Part shown: positions 6,425 through 13,938 of the stretch, one piece after another
Position numbering within the stretch: position 1 is the stretch's first letter
Layout: each line of letters opens with the position of its first letter
Source: a virus
IMG/VR virus record: IMGVR_UViG_3300027336_000162
Location: 1 to 46,452 of that record
Strand: one strand, 5' to 3'
Length of the DNA: 46,452 bases
Notes under the pieces: model-generated
What the model was told of the DNA's origin: nothing
Seen by the model: the letters and a program-made list of their open reading frames with translations, nothing else
The model's database searches: none
Translations under genes and position numbers: made by a program

Positions 6425-7404
6425 ACCCGAGACAGAAAACGCTGCTGGCCGCGGGCTGGGCCATCCTGGAGGACTACGCCACCGTCGCCCGCCAATCCGG
6501 CGTCAAGGCGGTGGCTGACGTGGGAGAGCTGGCCTCTCGCAGCGCCGAGGCGATCAAGGATGTGCTGTACCAGCACAGCTCCTGGGTCACCATCATCACT
6601 GAGGCCTACGAGGGCGGCGTGGGAAAGGGCCAGCAGGCCAGGAGCCTGGGCCGGGAGATCGAGAACCCGTGGGCCGAGGGCATGGCGCGGACTGCCTGGC
6701 AGAGGGGGTACGAGGTGGGCAAGGCCCAGCCCGAGAACCCCCTGGCCGAGCACTGGCTCAAGCAGTACGAGTGGGCCTTCCACGGCTGGGAGGAGTGCAA
6801 GAAGGTGTGCGATGCGCTGCGGGATGACCTGGTGCAGTGCGGTGGACACCAACCGGTGGGCTCGGTCGTGCACCCCGCACCTCCCCCGCGCTATCCCAGT
6901 GGGGCGCCCGCGCAGGTCGAGAGCAACTGCATCCAGTGCCGCAACGCCGATTCCTGGGGCATGCCCGACCAGCCCGTGTGCAAGACGTGCGTGGCCGGCA
7001 GCGCCTGGGTGCCGTTGAATCAAGATTCGGTGAACCCGAACAAGCCACACCCCGACAACGTCGCTGTCGATCGCTTCGCTCAGGCCATGAAGGCCAAGCT
7101 GGCCGAGGCGCGCGAGAAGGGGCGCAGCGGCTGGGAAACCTGCCCGCCCGAGGAGCTGAGCCGCATGCTGCGTGAGCACGTGGAGAAGGGGGATACCCGA
7201 GACGTGGCGAACTTCTGCGCCTTCCTGTGGAGCCGCCGCTTCACGATCACCCCAGGGCCTGCGCCCCAGGCCCCGAACCCCGAGCTGGTGGACCTCTGCC
7301 ACGCCATCGTGGACCTCCACAAGAGCAACGGCTGCGTGCTGACGGTGCAGATCGAGCAGATGGCCGAGCTGCTGGGCGAACCCAACAAAGGAGCCACCGA
7401 ATGA
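6421..7404 (+). CDS. Conserved phage-type protein with zinc ribbon
   Basis: This 327-residue protein starts at the ATGA overlap. A CIQC ... CKTC pair (about residues 170-190) suggests a zinc ribbon. Downstream, a block beginning KAKLAEAREKGRSGWETCPP and continuing through LREHVEKGDTRDVANF is a conserved signature I recognise from many phage and prophage hypothetical proteins. A PDN-motif linker separates the two parts. The last 60 residues look like a further helical domain. The biochemical role is unknown. Confidence 0.7.
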   Translation: MNPRQKTLLAAGWAILEDYATVARQSGVKAVADVGELASRSAEAIKDVLYQHSSWVTIITEAYEGGVGKGQQARSLGREIENPWAEGMARTAWQRGYEVGKAQPENPLAEHWLKQYEWAFHGWEECKKVCDALRDDLVQCGGHQPVGSVVHPAPPPRYPSGAPAQVESNCIQCRNADSWGMPDQPVCKTCVAGSAWVPLNQDSVNPNKPHPDNVAVDRFAQAMKAKLAEAREKGRSGWETCPPEELSRMLREHVEKGDTRDVANFCAFLWSRRFTITPGPAPQAPNPELVDLCHAIVDLHKSNGCVLTVQIEQMAELLGEPNKGATE

Positions 7405-7817
7405 AGGGCCGAACGAGATGGTTCCCCCGGCACGTGCAGCCGGTGCGCAACGGGGTGTACGAGTGCCATGTCCGCTTCACCAGCATCGGCCCGCTCATGC
7501 GCTACGAGCTGGAGTGGGACGGCACCGGGTTCAAGGTGCCCTTCCCCATGGTGGTGAAGCGCTGGCGGGGCCTGACGAAAGACGCCTACAGGGCCGAGAT
7601 CCTGCGCGGCGCCAAGTTCAGGCCCGTGTCCTGGTCCGACCTTGGCCAGAAGGGCACGCCCATTGTGGGCTGGGGCATCGAGCGCAAGGGCCCCGGCGAG
7701 CGCCACTACAAGGCCGTGGGCTATGAGGGCCAACTTCACCCCTTCAAGTCGAAGGCCGAGGCCCTGGCCAAGTGCAAAGAATTGATGCAGGGAGGTGCCC
7801 GTGCAGCTTCCACCTGA
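7401..7817 (+). CDS. Hypothetical protein
   Basis: This 138-residue protein starts at the ATG of an ATGA overlap, with AAAGGAG upstream. It is basic and rich in aromatic residues (RTRWFPRHVQPVRNGVYECH; WRGLTKDAYRAE), with probable beta strands in the first half. No family is recognised. Its 3' end overlaps the next start by 17 nt. Confidence 0.65.
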   Translation: MKGRTRWFPRHVQPVRNGVYECHVRFTSIGPLMRYELEWDGTGFKVPFPMVVKRWRGLTKDAYRAEILRGAKFRPVSWSDLGQKGTPIVGWGIERKGPGERHYKAVGYEGQLHPFKSKAEALAKCKELMQGGARAAST

Positions 7818-7995
7818 CTGGAGGTTCCGGGTGTCCCAGTGGACTGGCGCCGTGGTGTTGCAGCGCCGCCGCGAGTACCGGGCCCCTTACAGCGTCTACC
7901 TCGAACCCCAGCACCACTGGGTCGATGCGGACAGCACCGACCTCACCGACTTCTTCAAGGCGCCGACCCCGGCTGCCACAAAGGACAACCCATGA
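7801..7995 (+). CDS. Hypothetical small protein
   Basis: This 64-residue frame has GTG codons at 7795 and 7801. The AGGGAGG at 7789-7795 fits the start at 7801 with 5-nt spacing, so that is chosen. The protein is aromatic-rich (WRFRVSQWTG, YRAPYSVYLEPQHHW). No domain is recognised. Confidence 0.55.
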   Translation: MQLPPDWRFRVSQWTGAVVLQRRREYRAPYSVYLEPQHHWVDADSTDLTDFFKAPTPAATKDNP

Positions 7996-8483
7996 CCACC
8001 CAAATCACCCTTGAAGATGGCAAGTACACCCTGATCCTGGACGGGGGCAACATGCAGGCCCTGCGCCACGGCGAGCCCTGGCGAGACCTCACTGGCGACA
8101 AGCTGGTGGGGGCCCTGGCGAGTGCGCTGCTGGAGCAGCTGGAGAGCGTCGAGGAGGCGCGCAAGATGCTGGCGGAGGTGGTGGAGAGCTGGACCTCCCT
8201 GAAGGCGGCCCTCCTCTCGACCCGGGCCAAGGACCGCGCGATGATCCAGTTGGTGCTTGACACGCTGCTTGACACATCCGCCTACGTCGACGACGTGCTG
8301 GCCGACCCGGTGCAGCTGCAGGCGTTCGACGACGGCGTGGTGCAGGGGCACTCCGACAGGGCCTGGGCGGCCATCGAGATGCTCACCCTGTACCTGGCCG
8401 ATGGACAACGTGCCCCCGACAACGCCAGTATCAACGGCCCCGATTCCCTGAATCACCCGCAACCCACTGAAGGAGCCGCATGA
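7992..8483 (+). CDS. Hypothetical helical protein
   Basis: This 163-residue protein is coupled to the previous gene by an ATGA overlap. The first 20 residues look like a beta hairpin (ITLEDGKYTLILDGG), followed by long amphipathic helices (residues about 38-130). The C-terminal tail APDNASINGPDSLNHPQP is an unstructured linker that carries a CCCCGACAAC copy. No family is recognised. Confidence 0.65.
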   Translation: MTTQITLEDGKYTLILDGGNMQALRHGEPWRDLTGDKLVGALASALLEQLESVEEARKMLAEVVESWTSLKAALLSTRAKDRAMIQLVLDTLLDTSAYVDDVLADPVQLQAFDDGVVQGHSDRAWAAIEMLTLYLADGQRAPDNASINGPDSLNHPQPTEGAA

Positions 8484-8632
8484 GCGACCAAGACCAGACC
8501 CAGAACCTGACCCAAGACCAGACCGCGACCGACGCGCAGGCCGAGGCCAACAAGGAAGAAGCCGAGGCTGACTTCCTGGCCGGCAAGACCGCCTGCAACC
8601 TCACGGACGGCATCTGCGAAGCCTGCCAGTGA
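8480..8632 (+). CDS. 50-residue Gln/Glu-rich protein with C-terminal cysteines
   Basis: An ATG overlaps the previous stop (ATGA) and has AAGGAG 4 nt upstream. The 50-residue product begins MSDQDQTQNLTQDQTATDAQ and ends in TACNLTDGICEACQ with three cysteines. The coupling and good ribosome-binding site support it despite its size. It is the last gene of the block headed by the leader at 3752. Confidence 0.6.
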   Translation: MSDQDQTQNLTQDQTATDAQAEANKEEAEADFLAGKTACNLTDGICEACQ

Positions 8633-8642
8633 TGTGACCCCA

Positions 8643-8661
8643 GGGCCGGCAACCCCGGCCC
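8643..8661 (+). terminator. Possible terminator hairpin
   Basis: GGGCCGG (8643-8649) pairs perfectly with CCGGCCC (8655-8661) around CAACC. It follows the end of a long coupled block and precedes a new GATT leader, so an intercistronic terminator or processing site is plausible. There is no T-run, which lowers confidence. Confidence 0.45.
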
Positions 8662-8669
8662 GCCTTCCC

Positions 8670-8700
8670 GCCCCGATTGGGGCACCCTTAGGAGTTCGAC
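8670..8700 (+). promoter_or_regulatory. GATT-loop hairpin leader, copy 5
   Basis: GCCCC (8670-8674), GATT (8675-8678) and GGGGC (8679-8683) form the stem, preceded by CCC and followed by A. CTTAGGAGTTCGAC leads to the ATG at 8701, 17 nt after the stem. It heads the block 8701-11023. Confidence 0.8.
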
Positions 8701-9108
8701 ATGCGAATGAGCATCGACAACGAGAGCAGCCTCGCCCTCATGGAGCAGAGCCTGGGCGACCAGCCCCTGTTCTCCACCGTCATCCCTGCCCCGCCGGGCT
8801 ACCGCCGCGCCACGCTGGAGCTGACCCGCAGCCCTCGACTGCAAGTGCTGCGCGCCACGGTGAGCTGCTACGAGCCCTACCGCGATGACCCCGTGCGGAT
8901 CGAGGTGTGCCCGCTCAACCGGTTCGCCCACACCCTGCGCACCCGCTACAAGCTGGACCCGAAGGCCCTTGTGCAAGCGGCCAAGAACGCCGGCATGAAG
9001 GCCACGCTGCTGGCCGAGATGCAGGCCGATCTGTCGCCGGCCAATGAGGCCATCCAGCGCGCCGAGGACCTGGGCCTGGCCACGCCCGAGCTTGTGCTGG
9101 AGGGCTGA
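8701..9108 (+). CDS. Hypothetical protein
   Basis: This 135-residue protein follows a GATT leader. The N-terminal half looks beta-rich (ATLELTRSPRLQVLRATVSC) and the C-terminal half helical (PKALVQAAKNAGMKATLLAE). No conserved domain is recognised. The next gene starts 1 nt after its stop. Confidence 0.7.
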   Translation: MRMSIDNESSLALMEQSLGDQPLFSTVIPAPPGYRRATLELTRSPRLQVLRATVSCYEPYRDDPVRIEVCPLNRFAHTLRTRYKLDPKALVQAAKNAGMKATLLAEMQADLSPANEAIQRAEDLGLATPELVLEG

Positions 9109-9109
9109 C

Positions 9110-9349
9110 ATGACCATCGAAATCCAGCCGCTCGAAAAGGTCGAGCGGGACGAGCTGCGCAAGCAGTGCGGGGCCTTCCTGAAGGCGAACCAGATGCGCG
9201 TTGGCACCGTGACTGCGGCCAAGGCCATCCACGCCTTCTGGTACGGCGTGCTGTGCGCCCGGGGCACCCCCGACGACCCCTACGTCGTGCTGTGCCTGCT
9301 CAGCGGCAGGCACGCCGACCTCGTTGACACCAGACCGAAGGAGGCTTGA
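9110..9349 (+). CDS. Hypothetical small protein
   Basis: This 79-residue protein begins at the ATG after TGAC, with GGAGGG upstream at the end of the previous gene. It contains VERDELRKQCGAFLKANQM and a hydrophobic WYGVLCARG segment too short to be a clear membrane helix. Function unknown. Confidence 0.6.
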   Translation: MTIEIQPLEKVERDELRKQCGAFLKANQMRVGTVTAAKAIHAFWYGVLCARGTPDDPYVVLCLLSGRHADLVDTRPKEA

Positions 9350-9350
9350 C

Positions 9351-9623
9351 ATGGCGCGCTACACGATCGAGATGTCCCTGACAGCGAACGCCGCGGGCTC
9401 CGTCGAATTTCCCGAGGGCAAGACCTGGGACGACGTGGGCGACTTCTACATTCGCTACGACACCCTCTACGTGCAGTTCGAGGGGTCCCCGGAGTGGGCG
9501 GAGTTCCCCCTCCACTCCGGCGGCCATGTGGAGATCTCGTGGAAGCACCCCGACACCGCCCGCGTCTACCCCGTCGACGAGGACGAGGGGACCGACTACT
9601 CAACCACTGTTGCGGAGTTCTGA
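9351..9623 (+). CDS. Hypothetical acidic protein
   Basis: This 90-residue protein starts after AAGGAGGCTTGAC. It is acidic and probably beta-rich (YTIEMSLTANAAGSVEFPEG, FYIRYDTLYVQFEG). The C-terminus holds a run of acidic residues (VDEDEGTDYS). No family is recognised. Confidence 0.65.
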   Translation: MARYTIEMSLTANAAGSVEFPEGKTWDDVGDFYIRYDTLYVQFEGSPEWAEFPLHSGGHVEISWKHPDTARVYPVDEDEGTDYSTTVAEF

Positions 9624-9624
9624 C

Positions 9625-9939
9625 ATGGCAATCAACTACGACGAGATCATCGAGCGCGCGAACCAACGCAAGGACGCGCTCAAGCACTTCGCTGAGCTGA
9701 TGGCGAAGATGCCCGAGCAGATGGGCATGTTCTGCGCTTTCATGGCCTACCTGGACGAGCTGAAGCAGGCCGCGGACAACCTGGACCACGAGGCGCAGAA
9801 CCTACTGGGTAGCAGGGAGATCAACGTGCTGAAGGAGACGATCCGGGAGTTCAACAAGGTGCCTGAGTTCATGGGCTCGCCCTACTACGGCGAGCGCCCC
9901 CACGAGGTCCTGAACAAGCTGTACGAGGCCGTCAAATGA
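9625..9939 (+). CDS. Hypothetical helical protein
   Basis: This 104-residue protein starts 1 nt after the preceding stop. It is almost entirely helical by composition (IIERANQRKDALKHFAELMA; LDELKQAADNLDHEAQNLL) and could form a coiled coil or small helical bundle. Its end overlaps the next gene at ATGA. Confidence 0.65.
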   Translation: MAINYDEIIERANQRKDALKHFAELMAKMPEQMGMFCAFMAYLDELKQAADNLDHEAQNLLGSREINVLKETIREFNKVPEFMGSPYYGERPHEVLNKLYEAVK

Positions 9940-10169
9940 GCGCCCGAATCCAATGCCCTGAGTGCGGCAACAGGCACTTCCAGATCGTCATTCGCCAGAT
10001 GGCTGATGTCGAGTTCGATGAGGACGGCGATCACGAAATCACCGATGGGCCCTACGGCGACATTGACTGGGACGACGAGTCCTTAGTGATCTGCTCCACC
10101 AACCTCTACGGCTGCGGCTGGTCGGGCACTCTGGCCGAGGCCACCGTGCCGGAAGGAGAAACGAAATGA
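9936..10169 (+). CDS. Small acidic zinc-ribbon-like protein
   Basis: This 77-residue protein has CPECG near its N-terminus (residues 8-12) and C ... CGW near residues 53-62, the pattern of a split zinc ribbon. The intervening loop is strongly acidic (FDEDGDHEITDGPYGDIDWD). It is coupled at both ends by ATGA overlaps. Function unknown. Confidence 0.65.
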   Translation: MSARIQCPECGNRHFQIVIRQMADVEFDEDGDHEITDGPYGDIDWDDESLVICSTNLYGCGWSGTLAEATVPEGETK

Positions 10170-10408
10170 GTGAGAAGCACAACTTCTGGCTCGTCATCGG
10201 CCGCGTCTGTGGCGACGACGAGGACACGCCGCTCCTGCTCCAGGACTGCACCCACGACGAGGCCGTTGCCAGGTTCAAGGAGGACCAGCAGAGCCGGTAC
10301 CCCGACACCGACTGGGAGCTGGAGGACGCCAACGGCACTGGCGTGTTCATCAACGGGGTGTTCTGGTCGGACACGCCGATCACCCCAACCACAGGAATCT
10401 GGGCATGA
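10166..10408 (+). CDS. Hypothetical small acidic protein
   Basis: This 80-residue protein overlaps its neighbours at ATGA on both sides. The N-terminus NFWLVIGRVCGDDED and the segment TGVFINGVFWSD suggest a small alpha-beta fold. No domain is recognised. Confidence 0.6.
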   Translation: MSEKHNFWLVIGRVCGDDEDTPLLLQDCTHDEAVARFKEDQQSRYPDTDWELEDANGTGVFINGVFWSDTPITPTTGIWA

Positions 10409-10752
10409 CTGCACAAACCAACGACCAACGCACCGGCGCGGACCTGACGCCGTTTACGCAATCCGTGCTGGACCTGAGCACCGCCCACATCCCGCGCCGC
10501 ACTGCGATCGCCCTTGGGGAGGATGGCGATTGCAAACAGGCGGAGCTGTGGAACTACCTCTCCTACACCCCGTGGCACGACTACGGCTGGTTCATCTGCA
10601 CGGATGACCCCGCAGCGGTCGCGGAGGATCACCCCGAACTGGCCGCCCTGCTCCAGTTCGCCAGTGACCACGGGTTCGCGTTCCTTCGCCTCGACTGCGA
10701 CGCCGACGTCTACGACGGGTTGCCCACTTTCGAGTGGGAGCCCGATACCTGA
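10405..10752 (+). CDS. DUF5983-like protein
   Basis: This 115-residue protein contains LDLSTAHIPRRTA near the N-terminus, an aromatic YGWFIC segment, and a C-terminal LRLDCDADVYDGLPTFEW. This order resembles the DUF5983 family (STAHI ... FxxDGxxxDGLPxYxW) found on plasmids, integrative elements and phages. The family has no established biochemical role. The match is from memory of the pattern, so the assignment is moderate. Confidence 0.55.
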   Translation: MTAQTNDQRTGADLTPFTQSVLDLSTAHIPRRTAIALGEDGDCKQAELWNYLSYTPWHDYGWFICTDDPAAVAEDHPELAALLQFASDHGFAFLRLDCDADVYDGLPTFEWEPDT

Positions 10753-10756
10753 AAAC

Positions 10757-10776
10757 CCTACCAACCGGTATGGGGG
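10757..10776 (+). other. Intergenic inverted repeat with one bulge
   Basis: CCCTACC and GGTATGGG pair around AACC apart from one extra T. It sits just upstream of AGGAGG (10785-10790) and a non-ATG start, so it might modulate initiation of the next small gene. Confidence 0.35.
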
Positions 10777-10795
10777 AATATCCCAGGAGGACACC

Positions 10796-11023
10796 TTGAG
10801 TGTGACAAATTCCCGAACCACTTTTTGTGATGACCCAGAGGACGTGCGCTGGCTGCGCGAGACCCACCTGCGCGGCCTGGACGCGCCCGAGTTCCAGTCA
10901 TTCGTTATGACTGGTAACGAAGACGCGCCGGAGAAGGTTGTCCTCTACGCCCAGCCCGACCCCAACATCTTCGATGTGCCCGTTCGGGCCTTCGTCCAGG
11001 GTGAGGATGGGAGCCTCCACTGA
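10796..11023 (+). CDS. Hypothetical small protein with TTG or GTG start
   Basis: AGGAGG (10785-10790) is 5 nt from an in-frame TTG at 10796 and 11 nt from a GTG at 10802; no ATG is available nearby. The TTG gives 75 residues. The product is acidic, with WLRETHLRGLDAPEFQSFVM in the middle. It is the last gene of the block that begins at 8701. Confidence 0.5.
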   Translation: MSVTNSRTTFCDDPEDVRWLRETHLRGLDAPEFQSFVMTGNEDAPEKVVLYAQPDPNIFDVPVRAFVQGEDGSLH

Positions 11024-11116
11024 GCGTTACAAATTCGCTACACGCCCTTGCTGGACACATTGCTGACGCATTCCGTTGGCCTAAGTGGCTAGGTAGATCC
11101 GGCTAAACTTTGCCGC

Positions 11117-11168
11117 GCCCCGATATGGGGCACCCCGCCTCGATTGAGGCAAACCTCGGAGTCCAAAC
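11117..11168 (+). promoter_or_regulatory. Double GATT-type hairpin leader, copy 6
   Basis: Two stems lie in tandem: GCCCC (11117-11121) with GGGGC (11127-11131) around GATAT, and GCCTC (11137-11141) with GAGGC (11146-11150) around GATT. The second has CCC before it and A after it. CCTCGGAGTCCAAAC leads to the ATG at 11169, 18 nt after the second stem. The tandem suggests duplication of the element followed by drift in the first loop. Confidence 0.8.
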
Positions 11169-11675
11169 ATGAACACCTGCAATCACTGCGGCCGCGACCT
11201 GGCCGAGTACCCGGAGGGCTGCACCTCCGATGACTGCCCGGGCAACACTGCCATGGGCATGAAGACCATCAACGTCTCGGAGGCCGGGCTCAAAGCCCTG
11301 GACTGGCTGGTGGCGAAGTGCGAAGGACACCTTGAGCCCGAGGCGTACCTGGGCAAGCTGATCCCCCGCGTGGTGTTGTGCAACCAGACCATCTGCGACG
11401 AGTGGGTCGTGCGCTTCAACCCGACGCCCCAGGTCTACTACTCGCCCCTCTACAACCCGTCCACCAGCGGGGACATTGGGGGCCAGATCATTGACCGGGA
11501 GCTGATCAGCACCTGCTGGGAAGGCGCAACGTGGGTGGCGACTCTGTTCGATAAGCACCTCGACGGGGGGTGGTACGGGCACTGCTACGGCCCTACCCCG
11601 CTCATCGCCGCCATGCGCTGCTACGTGACGAGCAAGCTGGGCAACGTCGTCGAAGTGCCGGGGGTGCTGGCATGA
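11169..11675 (+). CDS. DUF2591-like protein with N-terminal zinc finger
   Basis: This 168-residue protein begins CNHCGRDLAEYPEGCTSDDC, a four-cysteine zinc-finger pattern. From about residue 38 it matches DUF2591, a family of phage and prophage proteins: ALDWLVAKCEG, a central SGDIGGQIIDRE segment, and the C-terminal GPTPLIAAMRCYVTSKLG block. A second copy without the zinc finger lies at 12171-12572. DUF2591 has no established function. Confidence 0.7.
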   Translation: MNTCNHCGRDLAEYPEGCTSDDCPGNTAMGMKTINVSEAGLKALDWLVAKCEGHLEPEAYLGKLIPRVVLCNQTICDEWVVRFNPTPQVYYSPLYNPSTSGDIGGQIIDRELISTCWEGATWVATLFDKHLDGGWYGHCYGPTPLIAAMRCYVTSKLGNVVEVPGVLA

Positions 11676-11971
11676 AGAACAAGCAGCAACAAGCCCAGCG
11701 CATCGCGGAGCTGGAGCGACAGCTGGCCGAGGCCCTTGCCGGCCAGGCCCACGTGTACCACTTCGCCAGTAGCGCCCTCGACAAGGCCACGACCAAGCAC
11801 CTCGGGGCCTCGGGCGTGGTCATCACGGCCACGGTGTTGGGTGGCCGAAAGCTGTTCGAGCCTGTGCTCATCCGTGACGGCCTGTCGGATGAGCTGATCG
11901 CCGCGCTGCGCGCCGACTTCAAGCGCAGCTACGACCTCGCGGTCATGTTCAAACCGAAGGAGCCAACATGA
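11672..11971 (+). CDS. Hypothetical protein with N-terminal coiled coil
   Basis: This 99-residue protein is coupled at ATGA. Residues 2-24 (KNKQQQAQRIAELERQLAEA) form a likely short coiled coil, followed by an alpha-beta region. No family is recognised. It lies between the two DUF2591-like genes. Confidence 0.6.
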   Translation: MKNKQQQAQRIAELERQLAEALAGQAHVYHFASSALDKATTKHLGASGVVITATVLGGRKLFEPVLIRDGLSDELIAALRADFKRSYDLAVMFKPKEPT

Positions 11972-12174
11972 GCGCCACCGACGCCCAGGCCCTGGCGCTT
12001 GGAATCACCAAGCCGCAGATCAACTCCATGCAGCGCAAGGTGGACCAGCTGGAGCGGGAGAACGACGCCATCGGCTTGACCCGCATTCGCCACGCTATCA
12101 ACGAGCGGCTGGTGGAGATCCGCTTGCTGCTGCGCGACGGCCACCTGAACAATATGAACGGGGGTAAGCGATGA
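11968..12174 (+). CDS. Hypothetical small helical protein
   Basis: This 68-residue protein is coupled at both ends. It is predicted to be helical throughout (INSMQRKVDQLERENDAIGL), possibly a short coiled coil. Function unknown. Confidence 0.6.
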   Translation: MSATDAQALALGITKPQINSMQRKVDQLERENDAIGLTRIRHAINERLVEIRLLLRDGHLNNMNGGKR

Positions 12175-12572
12175 AAGCGATCAAGACCGGTGAACTCAGC
12201 GGCCCGGCCCTCGATTGGGCGGTGGCGAGATGTGAAGGGGGATGGGTTTTGGGCCCGGAGTCCTTTACCCCGCACCACCACCTTGGCCGGATGAATTTCT
12301 CGACAGACTGGGCACAAGGCGGGCCGATCATCGAGCAGGAAGGAATTGGTCTGCTGTATGACGCAGGTTCCGCATGCCGCAAACCCAGTTGGTTTGCCAC
12401 TACCGATGACCAATGCACCATCGAAAGCTATGAGGGCGAGCACTTTGACCCCGCATTCCTTGTTGCCGAGTCAGCAGGAACGCGTGGCCCCACACCCCTC
12501 ATAGCCGCCATGCGCTGCTACGTGACTAGCAAGCTGGGCGAGACCGTCGAAGTGCCGGAGGAGCTGCTGTGA
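12171..12572 (+). CDS. DUF2591-like protein
   Basis: This 133-residue protein has the standard DUF2591 order: ALDWAVARCEG, STDWAQGGPIIEQEGI, and GPTPLIAAMRCYVTSKLG at the C-terminus. The last segment is nearly identical at the DNA level to the paralogue ending at 11675, so recent duplication or gene conversion is likely. It lacks the zinc-finger extension of that paralogue. Confidence 0.8.
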   Translation: MKAIKTGELSGPALDWAVARCEGGWVLGPESFTPHHHLGRMNFSTDWAQGGPIIEQEGIGLLYDAGSACRKPSWFATTDDQCTIESYEGEHFDPAFLVAESAGTRGPTPLIAAMRCYVTSKLGETVEVPEELL

Positions 12573-12784
12573 GGTTCCAGGGCCACACACTGACGGCGGT
12601 CTACCTCCCCGGCTCCACGTTCACGATCAAGAGTGGGCGGGTCGTGCCCCGCAAGCCAACTCGCAAGGACATTGACTACGTACTGGCCGAGCCCGACGAC
12701 GGGGGAACCCGGGTCAGGTTCAGCAGCTTCTCCGAGGCCAAGGCATTCATCAAGGAGCTGAAGCGCCATGAGCAACCCAGCTGA
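12569..12784 (+). CDS. Hypothetical small basic protein
   Basis: This 71-residue protein starts with GTG overlapping the preceding stop (GTGA) and has GGAGGAG upstream. It looks beta-rich with a C-terminal helix (SEAKAFIKELKRHEQ). Its 3' end overlaps the next gene by 17 nt. Confidence 0.6.
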   Translation: MRFQGHTLTAVYLPGSTFTIKSGRVVPRKPTRKDIDYVLAEPDDGGTRVRFSSFSEAKAFIKELKRHEQPS

Positions 12785-12989
12785 CGTCATCCGGCCTCCC
12801 GGGGCCACCCACGTGGCCTGGTTTTACGGGGACCCCATTTACTACAAGGCAGCTCCATACGGTCACCTGAACCAGGTGACCGAGGAGCGGCAGACCAAGG
12901 TCAACTGGACTCAGTGGGACCCACGCCTGAACCGCTGGGAGCCCGTAGGGGGCGGCTTCTCAAGCCGAACATTGAAGGAGTTGAAGTGA
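12768..12989 (+). CDS. Hypothetical small protein
   Basis: This 73-residue protein starts at an ATG with AAGGAG upstream inside the previous gene. It is aromatic-rich (GATHVAWFYGDPIYYKAAPY, WTQWDPRLNRWEP). The pattern resembles many small phage proteins, but no family is assigned. Confidence 0.6.
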   Translation: MSNPADVIRPPGATHVAWFYGDPIYYKAAPYGHLNQVTEERQTKVNWTQWDPRLNRWEPVGGGFSSRTLKELK

Positions 12990-13222
12990 CGCCTGGCCAA
13001 GCACTTGAGATCCACCGCCTCGCCAGCCTCTGGGCCACGGCCCGAGTGCTGGTGGCGCGCAAGCGCCGGGGCGAGCTGCCCCTGATCACCGAGAACGCGC
13101 TGAAGGTGCGGGCTCGAAAAGCGGAGGCGGCGCTGCTCCAGGCGCTGCACGAGCAGGTCAGTGGCCCCGACAACGCCGACGCCATGCAAGAGTGGCAGGC
13201 ACTGATGGGCCAGGTCACCTGA
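12986..13222 (+). CDS. Hypothetical helical protein
   Basis: This 78-residue protein starts with GTG overlapping the preceding stop (GTGA), after GAAGGAG. It is helical and basic in the middle (LASLWATARVLVARKRRGEL). A GPDNADAMQ linker near the C-terminus encodes a copy of the CCCCGACAAC motif. It ends the block headed by the leader at 11117. Confidence 0.6.
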   Translation: MTPGQALEIHRLASLWATARVLVARKRRGELPLITENALKVRARKAEAALLQALHEQVSGPDNADAMQEWQALMGQVT

Positions 13223-13245
13223 CCCGACGCAATCCAATTTTTCCC

Positions 13246-13277
13246 GCCCCGATTGGGGCACCACTTAGGAGTTCAAC
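13246..13277 (+). promoter_or_regulatory. GATT-loop hairpin leader, copy 7
   Basis: GCCCC (13246-13250), GATT (13251-13254) and GGGGC (13255-13259) form the stem, preceded by TTTTTCCC and followed by A. CTTAGGAGTTCAAC leads to the ATG at 13278, 18 nt after the stem. Confidence 0.8.
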
Positions 13278-13595
13278 ATGGGCTTTCACAACCAGAGTGA
13301 AGCTGACACCGTGGCCCTCATGGTGCAGCAGGCAGAGGTCACGTCTCGCCACGTCGAGCTGAATCTCAGCGAGGAGGAAATCAAGGAGTTGGCCAACCGG
13401 TGCCGGGAGAAGTTCCTGGAGGCCCTGGGCCGCCTCACCGCGTACCTCTACCACGGTGACTACACCAACGTGCTGATCTACAGTGACCGCGAGGACCTGA
13501 CGGCCTACTACACGGACCGCCGCAACGACTCGCGCCGCTTCGTGATGGGCGCGGTCTGGCGCCCCGAGCAGCGCGTCTTCACCTTCCACAGCTGA
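13278..13595 (+). CDS. Hypothetical protein
   Basis: This 105-residue protein follows a GATT leader. The N-terminal half is helical (LSEEEIKELANRCREKFLEA) and the C-terminal half looks beta-rich (NVLIYSDREDLTAYYTDR). No domain is recognised. The next gene starts 10 nt downstream. Confidence 0.7.
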   Translation: MGFHNQSEADTVALMVQQAEVTSRHVELNLSEEEIKELANRCREKFLEALGRLTAYLYHGDYTNVLIYSDREDLTAYYTDRRNDSRRFVMGAVWRPEQRVFTFHS

Positions 13596-13605
13596 GGGGC
13601 CGCGC

Positions 13606-13938
13606 ATGCTCGGCTTTCCACCCATCTCGATGGCGGAGATCCGCCGCCTGTACCGCCCCGGCGAGTTCCGTCACTGGTTCGACGAGGACACGATGCGCTT
13701 CTTTGGCACCCGGCTTCCGGGCCAAGGGGTGCGAACGCAGTGGGGCAACTTCTTCATCACCTACGAGGTCCCGCCCAGTGGGCGCGGCGCCTTCAGCTTG
13801 CGCTGCCAGAACCTGGTCACTGGAGACATTGAGACCGTGGGGAAGTTCTGCTCCCACCCCTCGATGGCCGAGGCCCGGAAGGCTTTGCAGGACCACCTGA
13901 TCGAGCTCATACACCAGGAGGAGCAGGCATGCGACTGA
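13606..13938 (+). CDS. Hypothetical conserved-looking protein
   Basis: This 110-residue protein contains DEDTMRFFGTRLPG, GNFFITYEVPPSG and an SLRCQNLVTGDIETVGKF block followed by a helix. This order resembles a small phage and plasmid family, possibly DUF7447, but I cannot verify it. Its 3' end overlaps the next gene by 10 nt. Confidence 0.6.
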   Translation: MLGFPPISMAEIRRLYRPGEFRHWFDEDTMRFFGTRLPGQGVRTQWGNFFITYEVPPSGRGAFSLRCQNLVTGDIETVGKFCSHPSMAEARKALQDHLIELIHQEEQACD

